64,000 nucleotides of DNA, taken from Agaricus subrufescens. Taxonomy: Eukaryota > Basidiomycota > Agaricomycetes > Agaricales > Agaricaceae. Shown piece by piece: positions 10,924 to 24,027 of this stretch (its first letter is position 1; every line of letters begins with the position of its first letter). The DNA is taken from positions 1,984,001-2,048,000 of the forward strand of contig CM057067.1 of the NCBI GenBank assembly GCA_029945375.1. The letters run 5' to 3'. The position numbers were made by a program, and so were the translations under genes. The notes under the pieces were generated by a model. The model was not told the DNA's origin, searched no databases, and saw nothing but the letters and a program-made list of their open reading frames with translations.

Positions 10924-12836
10924 TTTTTTTTTTTTTTTTTTTTTGTAATCAGTGGGATTTATTTCAAAATCAACCTCGTACATGGGATGCCATAACGTGT
11001 ATCCCCGCCTTTCAACCCTCGGCAGCGTACATTAAGCCCAAAACAACATGCACTATCCTGTGTTCTCGTATCCGCGTGACTAGGTCAAGCGCTCGACATA
11101 AAATAAACACAACAATCAGACCAGTAGAAAATAAAACTACATAAAGGCCGTCGCGGTGCATAGAAAAGAAAACAATCGAACCTACGCTTTAGGAACGAGG
11201 AAACTGACGATGAAGCCAGTTCCTATCGAATCGGTTACGCCAAAATGGACAAGAACGGTCCATAGCAGCATGATCAGTCTTTGCGCGCTTGGAAGCAACG
11301 CAATTGACGCACTTCTTTTGATCAACGAGTTTGTCGCCGACCATTAAATGATGGTTGGCCTCAAGATGAGGCCCACCGCATAGGGGACAGCGCACGCCTT
11401 GACGGCGGCACTGGTTAGCATGATGGCCCCATCGCTGACAGCGAGTGCAGCGGACGGAACCGGAATGTGGCTTGGCGCCTTGGATGCAGCAGTTCACCCC
11501 GGAGACCGAGATGACCGAGCCAATAAGATCGCGAGCGTTAGAGCCCGCTGTGGAATCGTGAATGTTGACCCATGCAACGCATGAGTCAGCTTTAGGAGAA
11601 GTCCGCATGAGATGGACTTGATTGTGGATGAGTGGGCCGAGGCGGGCTGTGGTGGAATGCGAGATCGCCATGAGCAAGAAACCTCGAGTGGTGTTGACCC
11701 AATCGGTGCGTGGAAGGGTCGGGGAGATGGGAATGTCGACGATCTTGAGGTAGCTCGTCGACGTGGCTTTGTTGGATTGGATAACCGCATCTGGTGATCC
11801 AGTAGGGATGAGGCAGCGAATGTGTTTGAGCACGAACGCTGTCTCAGAGGCGGTGGGGACGATGTCGGTGGAGAGGAAAATCTTGTTTCCGACACCCGAT
11901 TCAGAATGAACGATCGATAACTTGGACGAACCAAGATCCGACCGGATAAGCTGATTGACCTTATCGATAAGGCCTGGGGTAAAGTTGCAGACGGAAATAG
12001 AAGATCCGGCCGGTGGAGTAATGGTGATACCACGGCGCGAAGTGCCGTGGACAGTGTGTCGAGCACGCTTCGGCTTTGTTCCCCAAGGTGGAGCCCGAGG
12101 CGCAGCAGGAGCGCGCGATACTGGTGGTGCCGCCTTAGGTTTGGCAGGCTTGGAGAGGACAGGGACCTCAGAAGACACTGGTGCTTCAACGACCTCCATT
12201 GCTGGAGGCGGGGCACTTGGTGCAACTGGGGTAGTCGGCGGAGCTGGCGTAGCGGTCCCAGAGCGGGGCTTCTTACGAGGGGGAGATGCATCACCGGGGG
12301 TAACGATCTTGAGTTTCTTCTCAGGCGGTTGTGCCCTAAGAATAAGTCAGTCTATCCCCGCAGACATAGACATGCCGTTAGAGAGGACCGTGCGTTTGTG
12401 CTCGCCATGCTGAACAGCGACGAGCAAAGAATTGAGAGCTTCAAAGGCGAAGTAGCCCATGAACTCCCTGTCTTTGTAAATCTCCCTATTGTTAGAGAGC
12501 CAGAAGAGCACATCCGCTGGGCCAATGGCTGGTGGAGGTGCGGGGGCCGGGGTGGGGACCGGGGTAGCTGAGCGCACTGTCTGCTGCTCCAAGCTAGATT
12601 CTTCGTCCCAGTTCTCCGGGGGAGCCGTAGAGGATGGGGAAGGAGGGGGAGGAGGCGCAGCCGCACTGGATGATCCAGATACAGCTGGTTGGACGGGGAG
12701 GGAGGGGAACGGCTGCCGCACGTCGAATCCCATCGATTGAGCAATGGAGTGGGCCTCGGCCCAGTCCTTGATTTCTTCAAAGAGCTTGTCGTCCAGATAG
12801 TCGGCAAACTCAGGATAGACTTTGAGGACACTCTCC

Positions 12837-15118
12837 TTTTTTTTTTTTTTTTTTTTTATAATCAATGGCACCTCTCGGTGGACCTTTTATTAATGTAGCT
12901 ATACGACATCCGGTTAGATACTCCGGGCTTACTACACTAATATGGATGCCTTAACGCGTATCCGATACGGGCCCCCAGACCGCTACAAAATCAAACACTT
13001 ACATGGGAGGGAAAGAAACGTATCCGCGCGACGAGGTCAAGCGCTCGATGAACCCAAACCAGAAACACACACATAACAAAATGAAAATAAAATGATGAAA
13101 CAGAACGCAGCACAGACCGTGACGAACCGTAGCTCAAGCCAACATCCCCGCGAGATTCCATCCCGTATACACCGACCTCCGATCAGCGGTTTCCAAAGCG
13201 AACGATAAAGGCGAAGGAAAATGGTGGGCGCGCATACTACAGCTCCCGAAAGCGACCATGACAGCCTCTTACTTCTTTGATGGGAACTGGCGTCGGATCC
13301 AGTCCCGGTCGAAGCGATTGTCCCAGAACGGACAGGACTTGTCCGTGGTGGAGTGCGCGGTCTTGCTCTTCTTGGCAGCGGAGCAGTTAGCGCAGTGGCG
13401 GTCGTCGGGATTCTTCTTCATCGCGATCGAGGCCTGGATATGGGACTCCGCAGAGTGCGGTCCCGCGCAGTGAGGGCAGCGAATACCTTTAGATCGGCAT
13501 ACATCCGCATGGTGGCCCCAGTGCTGGCAACGAGTGCATAGTGCAGAGCTGGGCCGGGGTGCAGCGCCCCGGATTTGACAGTTCTGCCCGCCTATGAGGA
13601 CGTGCTTACCAATGTAGTCTCGGGCCGTACGGCCCGAGACGGAGTCCGAGATATCTAGCCAAGCGATACAGGTGTCAGCATGGCGTGACGTCCTCATAAA
13701 GCGGACGGCGTGCTTGAGGTGACGTGACAGAGCGTGACCTACAGGGGAATTATGCATAGCGACGGTGAAGGCATCGCGTTGCGCGTTGATCCAGGTGGCG
13801 GGAGGGGCCGGAACGAGTGGTACATCGATTATCTTCAAGTACGACGTGGAGGAGGGGGTGGTGGCCAGGAGCGGGACGAGGCCATTGGGATCGATGAGGC
13901 GGTGGACATGCCTAAGGACGCACGCAGACTCAGGGTGGGAGAGAACTCGGGATGCGGCTATGAAGATACCGGTTGCCGTGTCCGAGGAAGATTCGAGAAC
14001 GACCTCAGCCTTGAGGTCGTCCTTGAGGTGACGATTACACTCCCGAAGAACCTCGGGTGTGATATTAATAGCTCGGATGTTAGATCCGGCCGGGGGGGTG
14101 ATGTGGACGCCTCGCCTTGAGACGCCGTGAGTTGTATGCTTGCCCTTGCGCGCCGGGGCACGCTTGGACACAGCAGGGGCAGTGGCGGGGGAAGGGGCCT
14201 TGGGGGAGGAGGGGATGGAGGCCGGCTTCGCCTTGAGAATGCTCTTCGGAGGTGCTCGGACAGCTGCGGGAGCAGCCGGGGCACGCTTCCGAGAAGCGGC
14301 GGATTTAGGAGTGGGGCCAGGTGGGGACTGGACCCGGACTTTCTTCGGCTGCGGCGCAGCAACCTCATGTTCAACCTTGGCCATCGGGGACCGGGGTCTA
14401 GAGGGTGTGGTCGGAGCAGGAGGGGGAAGGGGGGTGGTGGGCTTGACTGGGGATGGAGGGGGCGGGCCAGTCTGCACAATAATCATGGCCAGAGCAACTT
14501 CAAAGGAAGACGAACCTGTCATGTTCATGAACTCAACCTGCTTGTGGGCAGGCGAGTTGAGAATCTGATAAATCAGACGCAAGACTTCACTAGCATACGC
14601 CGCAAAGTCTGCATCTGGGGGCATGTGGTTGACGAGGTCGGCCGCCGTGGCGATCGACGAGGCGAGACGGTTCTTCTTTCCTGGCACTGCGGATGGCGAG
14701 AAGATCGAAGAGGCCCGGGAGGGGGAAGGGGAAGCAGCTGGAACTCCAGTCTGCTTGGGAGTATGTGAGCTCTGAGTCGCATACGACAACAGTGTCGCCG
14801 ATGCTTGCAAAGGGCCCGCAGGGGTGGGGGTGGTGGGGGCAAGTGATGCAGGCCATGGAATGTCCTGTTCCTTACCCTTCTTCCTAAGATGTGAGCGCAT
14901 CTTTTCGAGACGGCTCGCCTTTGGAGTCATCGGTGTTTTGAGCACCGCTGCCTCCAGCTGTGGGGGAAGCTGATCGTCGTCATCCGACGTCCAGTTCCCG
15001 TTGTCAAAATCCTCGCGCGTATCCATAAAGACGATGTGGACGCTGTGTATTGCCCCTCAAGCAGAAACACTGAGACTTCCAAAAGAGGAAGGTGGTGGTT
15101 CTGGTTCAAGAAGCGATG
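12837..15118 (-). mobile_element. LINE-D: complete ORF1-only LINE, 2.28 kb
   Basis: The element runs from the poly(T) at 12837-12857 to the 5' hairpin module at 15071-15118. It is flanked by the duplication gaggacactctcctt (12824-12838, 15119-15133) inside LINE-C' ORF1. The first 85 bp after the poly(T) (caatggcacctctcggtgg... to the tactac motif) are almost the same as the SINE tail, which points to LINE-D-like elements as the source of the SINE 3' end. It contains one intact ORF and no ORF2. Confidence 0.9.
13269..15026 (-). CDS. LINE-D ORF1 protein (gag-like, CCHC), 585 aa
   Basis: The ORF is uninterrupted. It starts MDTREDFDNGNWTSDD, close in length and order to LINE-F ORF1 (MDTRPDFDSGDWSDDG), so D and F are sister families. 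Order: acidic N-terminus, KASRLEKMRSHLRKKGK basic helix (about 35-50), proline-rich linker, GKHTTHGVSRRGVHITPPAG box (about 305-325), RRM-like region with SYLKIIDVPLVP and CIAWLDISDSVSG, knuckle CTRCQHWGHHADVC (CX2CX4HX4C), second and third Cys/His clusters, and the C-terminal CPFWDNRFDRDWIRRQFP. Expected role: RNA binding in a retrotransposition RNP. No enzymatic domain is present. Confidence 0.88.
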   Translation of the reverse strand: MDTREDFDNGNWTSDDDDQLPPQLEAAVLKTPMTPKASRLEKMRSHLRKKGKEQDIPWPASLAPTTPTPAGPLQASATLLSYATQSSHTPKQTGVPAASPSPSRASSIFSPSAVPGKKNRLASSIATAADLVNHMPPDADFAAYASEVLRLIYQILNSPAHKQVEFMNMTGSSSFEVALAMIIVQTGPPPPSPVKPTTPLPPPAPTTPSRPRSPMAKVEHEVAAPQPKKVRVQSPPGPTPKSAASRKRAPAAPAAVRAPPKSILKAKPASIPSSPKAPSPATAPAVSKRAPARKGKHTTHGVSRRGVHITPPAGSNIRAINITPEVLRECNRHLKDDLKAEVVLESSSDTATGIFIAASRVLSHPESACVLRHVHRLIDPNGLVPLLATTPSSTSYLKIIDVPLVPAPPATWINAQRDAFTVAMHNSPVGHALSRHLKHAVRFMRTSRHADTCIAWLDISDSVSGRTARDYIGKHVLIGGQNCQIRGAAPRPSSALCTRCQHWGHHADVCRSKGIRCPHCAGPHSAESHIQASIAMKKNPDDRHCANCSAAKKSKTAHSTTDKSCPFWDNRFDRDWIRRQFPSKK

Positions 15119-15402
15119 GAGGACACTCTCCTTCGGAAGATGAGGGGGAGCAGCGGTTGGGGAGAAGGGGTTCGAACCGAACGCGATCTCGGCGGGATTG
15201 GGAGTGCCTGCTGGGAGGCAGGGCTGTTTGGAGCGCATGAGAGCTTTGGCGCGATCCCAAATCTCTTGCGGCACATTGCTGGAACTCGACAACTGTCGAG
15301 CGGGCTGTTTTTTTTTTTTTTTTTTGTAATCAATGGGATTTATTTCAAAATCGACCTTAAGGGTGCCATAACGCGTTCCCCGTACTTTACATCACCTGTA
15401 CT

Positions 15403-16022
15403 CTACCTCTGTCGGCGTGAGACATTACATGAAAAAACGAACAACAAATGCGCAAAAGAAACGTATCCAGCGGACTTGGTCAACGCTATATGAGAGAGAA
15501 GAAAAGAAAAGGAAAAAGAATAGAGCGATCCATATACAAGTACAATAATACCAGACTGAAGGAAAAGGAAACGCTGAAGTACAAGCACAAAGAAAAGAAA
15601 CTCCTTGCACCTTTTGAAAACATTCCGCCGAGTCCACGGCTTCATCTCCGTTACCGAGTTCATAAACACCTCTCTCCATTCATCCGTCTTGAACACGGTT
15701 TCAAACTGGCTCATAATCGTCTCGTGGTAGAAGATTGGCCCCATCAAAAGAGGACGCTTATGCTTCCTCCTTTCTTTATTCTCGTCCTTCCGTTGCTGGT
15801 ATACCTGCTTGTAATACGCAGGCCAGTCTGGTTCGCACACTCGGGGCACTCGCGGAAGATCAGAGTCATCTTCGAACGCGAACGCTTTAGGATTGTCGGT
15901 TAGGAATAGAATGAGACCTTGAATGGATTCAATCCCGCCGATAGAGTAGTGTTCTGTCCTTCTGACGAATAGGGGACAGACATTGAGAATGTGCTGACGC
16001 GTCTCCGGCGAGTTGGCAGCTT
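15403..16022 (-). pseudogene. LINE-E(-) ORF2 C-terminal fragment
   Basis: The reverse complement encodes the C-terminal end of a LINE ORF2: the last part of the CCHC motif (SPETRQHILNVCPLFVRR, near 15950-16010), SIQGLILFLTDNPKAFAF, and the charged stretch WPAYYKQVYQQRKDENKER. It ends with the hydrophobic tail and SAGYVSFA segment that overlap the conserved 3' box. It matches the end of LINE-E(+) (33981-35014). The 5' truncation at 16022 is abrupt. Confidence 0.85.
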
Positions 16023-18472
16023 AAAAGGCACCTGTGAGTGTAGGACAAGGTAGCGCTCTTTCCCCAATTCTTTCTGCATTATATATTGCGCCTGTGTTTC
16101 ATTTATTGGACTCTTGGTTATCGGATGATGAGGCTCGTATTCATTTCCCTTTGACTGCTTTTCTTTCTTTTGTGGATGATGGACTTCTTGTTGCCACGGG
16201 GGATTGTAGAAACGACGTTATGGACTCTCTAAAAGAGGCGTACGCCCACATTACTTCCATTTTCAACGACTTCGGTCTTGTTATGGAACATACAAAGACG
16301 GAATTATTCCATTTTGCGGATTCTGCCCACAATTATCACTTGGCCAATCCTCCCCTCGACATTGGATTCGCCCCATTCAATCACCTAAATCCCCTCACTC
16401 CGAAAACAGTGTGGAGATACCTCGGGATCATGTTCGACCGCAACCTCAACTTCAAAGAACATGTCAAGTTTTACGCTACAAAGTCGCTTTCTGCAGTTCG
16501 ATGCATGAAAGTTCTAGGCAACTCGGCGCGCGGCCTCACAGCCAAGCAAAAGCGCATTTTATATGTCTCATGCGTACAGCCAATAGCGATGTTCGGCCTT
16601 CGCTGCTGGTACATCCCCGGTACTCGATGTTTCCGCACCAATCTCAAAATGGTGGAAACTACACACAACCAAGGAGCGCGCTGGATCACCGGAGCGTTTC
16701 GCACTACCCCCTTAGGTGGAATGAGTGCCGTGGCTGGCCTCATGCCCATCTCCATCACCATCCAAAAACTCTTCAACCGGGCTGTCGCCCGGCTCAACAC
16801 TCTACACCCTCACCATCCCGTTCTCTCACTTGTGGAACGGTGGAAAGCCAAGGAAACTCCCCTCCATCCAAATGCTTTAGAGTTTAAAACCGAAGCAATC
16901 CGAAAAAAGATGAAGTCGCCGCTCGACACCATCATTAACATCCCATGCAAGGAGATTTTCGACCCCCTCTCTGAGCACGTACAACCGGGACGGAGATTCA
17001 TTGACACGTACCCAGATCGCATCAAGTTCGAGACGCCCCCCTTGAACTCAAAGTTATCAAGAGATTATCACGACAACATTCAAGTTGCCAATCTCAACAA
17101 CACCGACGACCTCCACATCATTACAGCAGGCGTCAAACATTCATATGATCCTCGACATCGCCTCGAAGATCATTCACACTCCCACATCGCTCTCTCAGTA
17201 ATTCATCACAGAAGAACGATTTCGTCCAAAACCCGAGCTGCTGGTAGAAGAGTTACGGAAGAAACGCTAACGGGATGGTCCACTTTCCTTGGCCTCCTTA
17301 AAGCATATCGCAAACTAGAAAAGAGACTTGACGTCAAAAGAGTCATTCTCTATACCACTTCCCCCTCGACCATTCGTAATCTGATGGCGACCAATTCCAA
17401 GCCTGTAGGCGGCCAATTATCCATTGCCGTCTCTATCATGTTTGACGCTCTAGTAACCAAATTCCCAACTGTGGATATTCTGGTGAAGGGCTTCCGAGAA
17501 TCCTGGGCAACCAAGGCACCAGATTATAACGAAGGTCTTCAACTCGCAGCCTTCCAGGTGTATTATAACGCCAACAAAGCGCGGACTTTCAATACGGTGG
17601 GACGCCAATTCCCCCAGTCTGCATCTTATAGCTGGACGAGAAGCGAAACTGTCAAGGACGCTATCTCGATTTGGCAAGAGGGTTTCAACGACCCAAAAGA
17701 CCGGCAGTGCTTCAAGGGGCACGGCTGGTATGACACTTTCTCCTGCATGGATAGATCTGAGAGGTTGAAGCACAGCGCTTCATATTTTTTTTTTTTTTTT
17801 TTTTGTATCAATGGCACCTCTCGGTGGACCTTTTATTCAAGTAGCTATACGACATCCGGTTAGATACTCCGGGCATACTACAAGAATATGGCAGCCATGA
17901 CGCGTCGCCGAAATAAAACATTAGCCCAAAACAACATTATAATCGTATAACATATCCGGCAGAATTTGCATCGCCTCGAAGAGTAAAATAAAGAAAAGAA
18001 AAGGAATAAAGATAAAGAATAATGGGCCGTAGGGAAAAGTGTACGAAACGAGCCGTAGCTCAAGCAAACATAACACCTACATAACGGCCCGGATACGCCC
18101 CCGATTTTCTGACGAGGCGGTTGCAGTCGCGCGCGCAGCGCAGCGAGTGCGAGTGGTGGGTGCCGGTGGAACGAGCTCCCGTGAAAAGAATGACGAAGGC
18201 GGCTGTGCGCCTGAAAAGATAGTGGAGGGCTGGCCATCGCATAGAGTAGCCAGGGCCGGGAGAGAGTGTCGAGGCAACTGGGTGCCGGGAACGAATGAGG
18301 GAACCGGCTATGAAGTAGCCGGGGCCGGAAGGGACAGGATGGAGAAGTCGGGGGGATTTTCGACTTTCCAGATGTTGGGTCGAAAGACCCGGAGCGTGAG
18401 GTCACGTCACAGAGTAACGCAACCACTCGGTGCCAGCCAAGAATAGCTGGCCAATCACTAGTAGCTGCTACC

Positions 18473-20205
18473 CGTTATCATAACTTATTGGCTATATCCA
18501 ATTGAAGAATTTTCATTGTATCCAATGAACGACTGCAACTTACGGTTATGATATATCCAGTCTATGTTTTCATTATTCCGCTGTTTTTGAGATTGGAGGT
18601 TTCATAATATGCCAGTCCAATATATTATCAATACTATACTTATACACTGGCAATATCATTCTTGGTTTATACTACTATTGTTAAATCTGACTGGATGTTT
18701 CATTCTAGTCAGTTGGCAATCTCATTCTACTGGTTCTTGGTGGATATTGGCATTTTCATTACTATGTCTAGAGATTTTCATTTTGTTTTCATTATTATAT
18801 CATGGACATTTCATAACCAGGGATTGGTGTTTTCATATTTGGTAGTAAGTATTTTCATACCCAATTGTTTGTTTTCATTCTATATAATGGGTAGTTTCAT
18901 TGCTGAACTTTGGCATTTTCATTGTTGTGACTAAGAATTTTCATTAGAAACATTGGGCATTTTCATTATTATACCATGGAGATATTATTGCCAGGTATTG
19001 GCATTTTCATACCTGCCTGTGTACATTCTCATTTCCACTTATTGGGGTTTTCATTGTATGCAATTGATAGTTTCAATCTTATACAAGGGCAGTTTCAATG
19101 CTCCACTTTGGTATTTTTATTCTTGTCTGGGGTTTTCATTATATCCAATTGATAGTTTCAATCTTGTGCAATAGCAATTTCATTGCTGAATTTTGGCATT
19201 TTCATTATTGTGACTTGGAGTTTTCATTAGAAAACTTTGGCATTTTCATTATTACCCCATGGAGGTATTATTGCTAGCTATTGGCATTTTCATACCTACC
19301 TGTGCACATTCTCATTTCCACTTGTTGGGATTTTCATTGTATACAATTGATAGTTTCAACCTTATACAATGGCAATTTCATTGTTGTACTTTGGGATTTT
19401 TATTCTTATGGTCTGGGGTTTTCATTATTGCACCATGGGTGTTTCATTCCCAACAATTGGTGTTTTCATATTTACCTTGTTGGAATTTTCATTGCATGCA
19501 ATTGATAGTTTCAATCTTATTCAATGGCAGTTTCATTGCTGCACTTTGGCATTTTTATTCTTGTGGTCTGGGGTTTTCATTATTGCACTATGGATGTTTC
19601 ATTCCCAACAATTGGTGTTTTCATATTTACCTTGTTGGAATTTTCATTGCATGCAATTGATAGTTTCAATCTCATTCAATGGCAGTTTCATTGCTGCACT
19701 TTGGCATTTTTATTCTTGTGGTCTGGGGTTTTCATTATTGCACTATGGATGTTTCATTCCCAACAATTGGTGTTTTCATATTTACCTTGTTGGAATTTTC
19801 ATTGCATGCAATTGATAGTTTCAATCTTATTCAATGGCAGTTTCATTACTGCACTTTGGCATTTTTATTCTTGTGGTCTGGGGTTTTCATTATTGCACTA
19901 TGGATGTTTCATTCCCAACAATTGGTGTTTTCATATTTACCTTGTTGGAATTTTCATTGCATGCAATTGATAGTTTCAATCTTATTCAATGGCAGTTTCA
20001 TTACTGCACTTTGGCATTTTTATTCTTGTGGTCTGGGGTTTTCATTATTGCACTATGGATGTTTCATTCCCAACAATTGGTGTTTTCATATTTACCTTGT
20101 TGGAATTTTCATTGCATTCAATTGATAGTTTCAATCTCACTCAATGGCAGTTTCATTCTTGCACTTTGGCATTTTCATTCTTGTAATCTGGGGTTTTTGT
20201 TATAG
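18473..20205 (+). repeat. KDZ-1 left inverted terminus with 155-bp tandem repeats (about 5 copies)
   Basis: From 18473 the sequence is the inverted counterpart of the right terminus. The inner part, 19369-20180, is a 155-bp tandem array with copies beginning at 19369, 19524, 19679, 19834 and 19989. The whole terminus is studded with tttcatt or tttcata motifs, nearly all in the same orientation. Because 155 is not a multiple of three and the unit has no stops in these frames, it yields long meaningless ORFs. Confidence 0.9.
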
Positions 20206-20249
20206 GCATTGTAAACACTACAGCCAAATTGACTAAGTTATAATCTCTC

Positions 20250-23200
20250 CTACTCATCCTCAGACTCTTCATCACTCTCCTTTTCTAACTCATCTCCTTC
20301 TTCACCTTCATACTTACTTGCCCAGTTTATATCTCCTCCATGTATTTTCAACAATGGTACCCATTTCTTGACACAGCTCTTTGCCATTGCCTCTTGCAAA
20401 TATGCTTGTTGATAAGCATATGCATGCAATCCCTGGGCCAAACCCTGATCATCGACCCTTCTTTTTGTTGCCTGTTCCATCCACCACTCTGCTTTCCATT
20501 CCAAATAAGCAACTGTGCGCCGCATTTCCTCTTGAATCAACAAGTATTCTTCATTCCACCGGTTCTTCCTTGCTAGTGCTTTGACCCACTCAACTTGCAT
20601 TGAACTAATAAATTCTTCATCCTCTTCATCAGAAGCTTGCCTGCTATTACTTGCCAACCAAATCCAAGACATTTGATATCTTCCTGCAGCTTCCTTTTCT
20701 TCTGACCCTCGTCCTGGTCCACGGATGTCTTCAGGAGCAAGCTTTTTGAGCCGAAGAAGTGATGGGTCATGAGGTTGAAAGGTGGTTATCAAATGATGGG
20801 CATGTCGATAAATGTTAGCTGCAAGTTGAATGCGATGGTTATAGCAATCAAAAAGATTACGAATACGAGTATTTTGCTTGTTGCCAGTGCCTGAGATATT
20901 CAACTGCTTGACTATAGTGAGACTTGTAATTGTGCGACGATTTCGGCGAATTGTTTCAAGAGCTTCATCTGCCTGCCCAATACGGAGTTGAACTTCTGTT
21001 TCCATCAATAACTTCATTGAAGGGAAACTATGAAAGGTTGAAGGAACAGAAAGTGGCAGAAACAAAGGAAGTAGTTCTGCTGCTTCACCTGTTGCCTGGT
21101 CATCAATATCCAAAGTGGCAGATATACTTGGCTGTGATCCAAGAAATGGCATATGATCCAATTGGATCTTCCGCCATTGGGCAATACGATGATGAAGAGT
21201 ATTACGCTTTTCTTGTAGATCAACTTGCTTCTTTGTTGGTTTTGTAGTAGGATCAAGTTTTCCTATCAATGAAGCCTCCTGTAATAGCCTAAATCTAAAT
21301 CACCAAGTTAGTTATTATATGATCACCAAAAAGAAGTGTACTTACTGTTGTTCTTCAAGCTCAAATCCCTTGATAATGAAATCACCAATACTAATCTTGT
21401 GTGGTGAGATAACGCCCCGAGTAGCATCAGCTGCTTCTTTTCTTGCTAACTCCAAGCGAATCTCTTGAATTGACTTGGCTAAACAAAGTGGATTAATGTT
21501 GAGATTAGTCATAATAGATAGCCACTTACATATCTCATGCTCCATAAATGGATTAGGTTTTGATGGCCTAAGAGTGAACTTGGACCGAGACCACTGTGAA
21601 CGTTCATCCTCCCAATCATCAACCATCCGTCTCCATTTTGCAAGTGTTGCCTCTGAGAATCCTGATGAAAGAAGAGACAGATTAGCTTCATGCTTATCCT
21701 TCATCACAACTGCATCTTCAAATCGCTTTGCAAACAGACTCCCTGTATAATGAACTCAGATTTGCAGTTAAGAGGTGAAAAATAAATCTACTCACGAAAT
21801 CCCACATATTTTCGGAAATTCCATCCATTCCAGTGATAATTCAGTGTTTCACGTCTCATAGCTGGACCCATCTCCCTGACACTAGGACCAAGTGCATTTG
21901 TATGAGACCAACCTATCTCAATATCTTCTCCACAAGTCCGCCCAACACCCGAAATATGATTCAGTGAATAGGTTGCTCGACAAAATGATCCATGACCATT
22001 AACATGCCAGCTGGGAATCCCAATATCCACAACAGTATTATCTGGAAGCTGCATTTCCTTTGGATACTCAGCCATGCGCCTGTAAAAGTGTTTCATCCAT
22101 TGACACCCAATGTCATAGGATATCAACACTCGCATAAGGGAAATACCCATTAATGCCAACAGTATCATGTAGTCCATACTTGAATATCTATCACAGCATC
22201 AGCATTAATCCCAGAATATAAAATGTGTGCTTACTTTTCTCCCTTCGGTAGATCAACTACACCATTTCGGCGAATGAGTGAATGGCGTGAACAAATACTA
22301 GCACCAACACCATTTACACAGTACCCTGGAATGGACGTATTAGCCCTTGCAATTGCTGTATGATCCGAGGAACATGAATTTAGCTAAAAGTTTGTTAAGT
22401 GGTTGTATATCATGCAGGTGAGTTGTACCTACCTCAGCTTCCGTGTCATGTCCCAAAATATGCTTCTGGTAAGGGGCATGCTCGACATAACAGCCTAATC
22501 CAGGATCCAACTCGAAATCTTGAATACCACGTTCTTTGTTCTTGAGTTTGAAGTTTGCATCAAGGGCTATGAACAGCGTAAAAAGGAATCTACATATAGG
22601 ATGATTACCTACCCCAAATTGATGAAGGATCACACTCACCGTAGATTGGGGGGGAAATTCTCCCAGTTTTCGGGGAGGTTTTTGGTAGGATGCGGACAAG
22701 CAGGACATTCAAGAGCAAGTTCACCATTAGATGTGGCCCCCACACCTTCTGGATCATGCGCTCGACCTGCCTGCTTCAATGATTTCAGGTGGCGCCAAAC
22801 ACGGAACACATGTTGGAACTCCTTGTATCGATGCTTGAAGAGACAACGGTTAGATAAAGGATATCCTGATAGTCCAGCATCTAGAGAACGTACCGCAGGC
22901 TTCCCAAGCATCAAGTTGTCAGTTTGAAAGGTCAGGGAATGATAATAATCGTATAATGTTGTTTTTCCTTGTAAGGTCAGCTGATGAAATGCGTTCAAGA
23001 CATTAAAGGTGAATGCCGTGCGAGGTCGCTCAGAAGAAGCTGGGAACCATCCTGCCCGCAGTAGTTGAACACGAGGGGGGACACCAAGTGATTTGGTGCA
23101 GCCACAGAAGTCCACGCTGACTCGCGAAAATCCATTTGAGTCGAAAACCACAAAGTCGGATGGCCCCGGGCGTGGGTCAGGACAGAGAGAGCCAGCATGG

Positions 23201-24027
23201 CCTAACTGGCAACGAAGTCCCACATCGCGAAGACTAGTACTGATAAAAAAGACTCCAGTCCATTTCTACGCTGGTGTTAGTATGTTGTTTGGCATGGGGG
23301 TGGGATTGAATACATTTATACGATGTAGCGGGTTCTGCTGATGGCCTTTCAGAAGGCAGTCTCTACACATCACGCTAGAGACACCTTGAATGCAATCCAC
23401 GCATTGAAAAAGACTGCCCGTCGCATCACTTGAGGAGCAGAAGGAGCACATGGTGCGCCCATCGGAGTCATGGTGTACGGCTGGGCCTTCGAGCCGCAGA
23501 AGTTCATCAAGGGTGGAATCGCGGTATGCTAACCAATCTTGGAGTTTTGTCTAAGTGACATCGTTCCGTAGTAAGTCAATAAGAACAAAAAGCCTAATAT
23601 CACACTTACGGCCGTGGTGTTTTTTTTTCTCTTAGGCCTGATTGTCGCGTCCAGGTTGTCAGTTGCGATTTCAGAGTCAACGTTTGGGGCCCAGGATGAA
23701 GGACTAGCCTGATAATTATCCACTGTCAGAGACGTTTTACTCTTTCTAACTGCCACATGTACTCACCGGTCCAATCGCCTCGCTGGTATCTCCATTCTCC
23801 ACAGGTACTGATAGCGTGGGTTCCACCTTTTCCTCCTTCATCCTACGTGACCTATAAGCGCCTGTACTGCTCTTGACGCGAACGGAAGTGACACGTCTAT
23901 GGTCGCGGCCCTTATGGTCGACCTTTGCACGGCGCGCAGTTCTCTCCTTCTTGGCAGGTCTTCTGTCATCTTCCAGACTTACAGAACCTGGAGAGGACGG
24001 TCGTTTGGGTTGTCCTGTATCTGACAT
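20250..24027 (-). CDS. KDZ transposase (KDZ-1), about 1,086 aa in 11 exons
   Basis: Exons I can join: 23550-23314, 23265-22894, 22833-22640, 22589-22433, 22383-22235, 22187-21796, 21742-21530, 21478-21346, 21288-20250; upstream 24027-23767 and 23722-23610, with the first junction unresolved in phase. The N-terminus is basic (PKRPSS.., RPAKKERTARR). Next come LQDWLAYRDSTLDELLR, a cysteine cluster (CSFC..CVDC..CRDCLLKGH, about residues 159-190), and WTGVFF...LGH with further cysteines, matching the CxC2 cluster linked to KDZ transposases. The core has ICSRHSLIRRNGVVDLPKGE, SYDIGCQW (about 518-525), PSWHVNGHGSFC and GVGRTCGEDIE (about 576-586), with Asp and Glu as likely catalytic residues. A long helical C-terminus ends in acidic residues. 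It would cut and move KDZ-1 and perhaps the palindromic derivative. Confidence 0.9.

Noticed and set aside
19369..20200. Regular repeats resembling a CRISPR array
   Set aside because: Units are 155 bp with no unique spacers and lie in an intron-bearing eukaryotic transposon terminus.
19259..20205. Several 120-150 aa overlapping ORFs rich in Phe, His, Ile and Leu
   Set aside because: They come from the 155-bp tandem repeat, which is stop-free in these frames; the same peptides recur shifted by one unit and in all three frames. The mirror set at 30776-32403 has the same cause.
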